From the NCBI GenBank assembly GCA_011330545.1, contig DRQI01000409.1, forward strand, positions 1 through 7,548: 7,548 bases of DNA. Reading direction: 5' to 3'. A program made the translations under genes and the position numbers. This document shows positions 6,109 through 7,548 of the stretch, one piece after another. The notes beneath the pieces were generated by a model. It had not been told where the DNA came from, ran no database searches, and worked only from the letters and a program-made list of their open reading frames with translations. The DNA comes from Flavobacteriia bacterium (GTDB lineage: Bacteria > Bacteroidota > Bacteroidia > Flavobacteriales > Flavobacteriaceae). Position 1 is the stretch's first letter. The number at the start of each line of letters is the position of its first letter.

Positions 6109-7548
6109 ATGAAAAAGTTAATTTATCTATTTATATTAGTACCATTAGCAATCATAGCTCAAACACCTAGTCAAGATCAGAATTATATAATGACAACCAT
6201 TTATCAAAAAGAATATCTAAATGGCCAGGAGCAAAACGCTACCGATGATGAAAAGATAACCATTATTAATTACTTTGATGGCTTAGGAAGGCCTGTACAA
6301 AATATTGGGGTAAAAGCCGGAGGTAATCACGAAGATATTGTAACCTTTATTACGTATGACGCTTATGGCAGGCAGTCAAAAGAATATTTACCTTATGCAA
6401 CTATCAATAATGGAGGTGCTTTTAAAGCAAATGCACTAACTGCTACCAATAATTTTTACAATACTGTAAAATATGAAAATACAATAAACCCTTATTCAGA
6501 AAAATATTTCGAAGCCTCACTTTTAAATAGGGTAAAAGAGCAAGGGGCACCGGGAAGTGATTGGGTGGTAAATAAAAACAGTGACCTTGATCATACCATT
6601 AAGTTTGATTATAAAACAAACACATCTGCTACAGAAGTACGACTGTATAGCGTTAGCCTATCATCAGATTACACACCAACCTTACAAAATCCTACCCCCT
6701 ATTATTATGGTGTAGGCGAATTATACAAAACCATTACCAAAGATGAAAATTGGCAACCTAGTGACGGAACCAATCACACTACCGAAGAATTTAAAGACAA
6801 ACAAGGAAGGGTCATATTAAAACGTACGTATAACAATGGTCAAAAACACGATACTTTTTATGTATATGATGATTATGGGAATTTAACCTATGTATTGCCT
6901 CCAAAATCAGAAGCAACTTCCACCCTGCCAAACGCTACAAAATTGGCAGATCTTTGTTATCAATATAAATATGATACCCGAAATCGCCTAATAGAAAAGA
7001 AAATACCCGGAAAAGGGTGGGAATATATAGTGTATAACAATTTAGACCAACCCATTTTAACACAAGATGCAAATCAAAGAGCCAAGTCTCCTGATGAATG
7101 GTTATTTAGCAAATACGATGCTTTTGGAAGGATAGTTTATACGGGCATTTATAAAAATAATAGCTCGAGGGCTACATTACAAGGTTATATTACTTCTCCT
7201 ACTAGCAGTTATAGCGAATATGAAGCCTATACACCGTCATCCACAACTCTAGGAGGCATTCCGTTATATTATACCAATAGTGCTTTGCCAACGGGCAATT
7301 TAGAGACCTTAACGGTTAATTATTATGATGAATATACCGATTTACCCATCGGGTTGAGTACAAGTGTTACCACATCCTATGGCATTGCAAGTACAACCAA
7401 TCAAAAAGGGTTGGCAACAGTATCAAAAGTAAAAGTATTAGGTACTACTAATTGGATAACCACTGTAATCTATTATGATGATAAGGCAAGGCCCATTTAT
7501 ACTTACACAAAAAACGATTATTTACAAACGACAGATATAGTTGAAAAC
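6109..7548 (+). CDS. Secreted YD/RHS-repeat protein with DUF6443-like N-terminus (3'-truncated by window edge)
   Basis: The frame is open from the ATG at 6109 to the last base, giving 480 codons with no stop; the gene continues beyond the window. Residues 1-17 are a signal peptide (MKKLIYLFILVPLAIIA|Q), so the protein is exported separately from its upstream partner. Residues about 22-160 (NYIMTTIYQKEY, then INYFDGLGRPVQ at 53-64, TYDAYGRQSKEYLPY at 82-96) match what I know as the DUF6443 region at the front of Bacteroidota RHS proteins. YD-type repeats follow: FKDKQGRVI (228-236), YDDYGNLTYV (253-262), YKYDTRNRL (286-294), YDAFGRIVYTG (336-346) and YDDKARPIY (456-464). Related proteins usually continue into an RHS-associated core and a variable C-terminal tip, which would lie beyond 7548. 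The start codon is 6 bp after the preceding stop; AAAGAG just upstream is at best a weak ribosome site, so translational coupling is likely. One cysteine (283) is visible. Confidence 0.88.
   Translation, partial: MKKLIYLFILVPLAIIAQTPSQDQNYIMTTIYQKEYLNGQEQNATDDEKITIINYFDGLGRPVQNIGVKAGGNHEDIVTFITYDAYGRQSKEYLPYATINNGGAFKANALTATNNFYNTVKYENTINPYSEKYFEASLLNRVKEQGAPGSDWVVNKNSDLDHTIKFDYKTNTSATEVRLYSVSLSSDYTPTLQNPTPYYYGVGELYKTITKDENWQPSDGTNHTTEEFKDKQGRVILKRTYNNGQKHDTFYVYDDYGNLTYVLPPKSEATSTLPNATKLADLCYQYKYDTRNRLIEKKIPGKGWEYIVYNNLDQPILTQDANQRAKSPDEWLFSKYDAFGRIVYTGIYKNNSSRATLQGYITSPTSSYSEYEAYTPSSTTLGGIPLYYTNSALPTGNLETLTVNYYDEYTDLPIGLSTSVTTSYGIASTTNQKGLATVSKVKVLGTTNWITTVIYYDDKARPIYTYTKNDYLQTTDIVEN

Overview
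The window looks like chromosomal DNA of a marine- or soil-type member of the Bacteroidota, most likely class Flavobacteriia. The DNA is AT-rich and none of the starts has a clear Shine-Dalgarno sequence. TAnnTTTG-type -7 elements can be found upstream of genes. Secreted proteins carry short signal peptides ending in Ala|Gln. The large secreted YD/RHS gene pair is of a kind I associate with Flavobacteria and their relatives. This is recognition from memory of the families, not a database result.

Layout. Positions 1-723 (+) hold the C-terminal 240 codons of a MurG-like GT-B glycosyltransferase whose start lies before the window. It runs convergently into, and overlaps by 18 bp, a two-gene operon on the minus strand: a PhoB/OmpR-type response regulator (2430-1747) followed directly (TAAATG junction) by a PhoR-type membrane sensor kinase (1746-706). 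A 336-bp AT-rich divergent intergenic region (2431-2766) follows. It carries a perfect 7+7 bp palindrome, a cluster of GTTA(A/C) repeats and a candidate -7 element for the regulator operon.

From 2767 to the right edge lie two tandem plus-strand genes for secreted YD/RHS-type proteins, separated by only 6 bp. The first (1111 aa, complete) starts with a GLGWNLNAGG motif reminiscent of the SpvB/TcB shell and ends in a short YD-repeat stretch. The second (480 codons visible, open at the right edge) begins with its own signal peptide and a DUF6443-like region, and then continues as YD repeats. Together they look like one RHS-type shell split into two separately exported chains.

Functionally, the two-component system is a self-contained phosphorelay, probably autoregulated. 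Nothing in the sequence shows that it controls the RHS pair, although the two transcription units share the divergent region. The most interesting part of the window is the split RHS/YD pair. Its toxin or effector end, if it has one, would lie beyond position 7548. No RNA genes, CRISPR arrays, insertion sequences or convincing terminators were seen.
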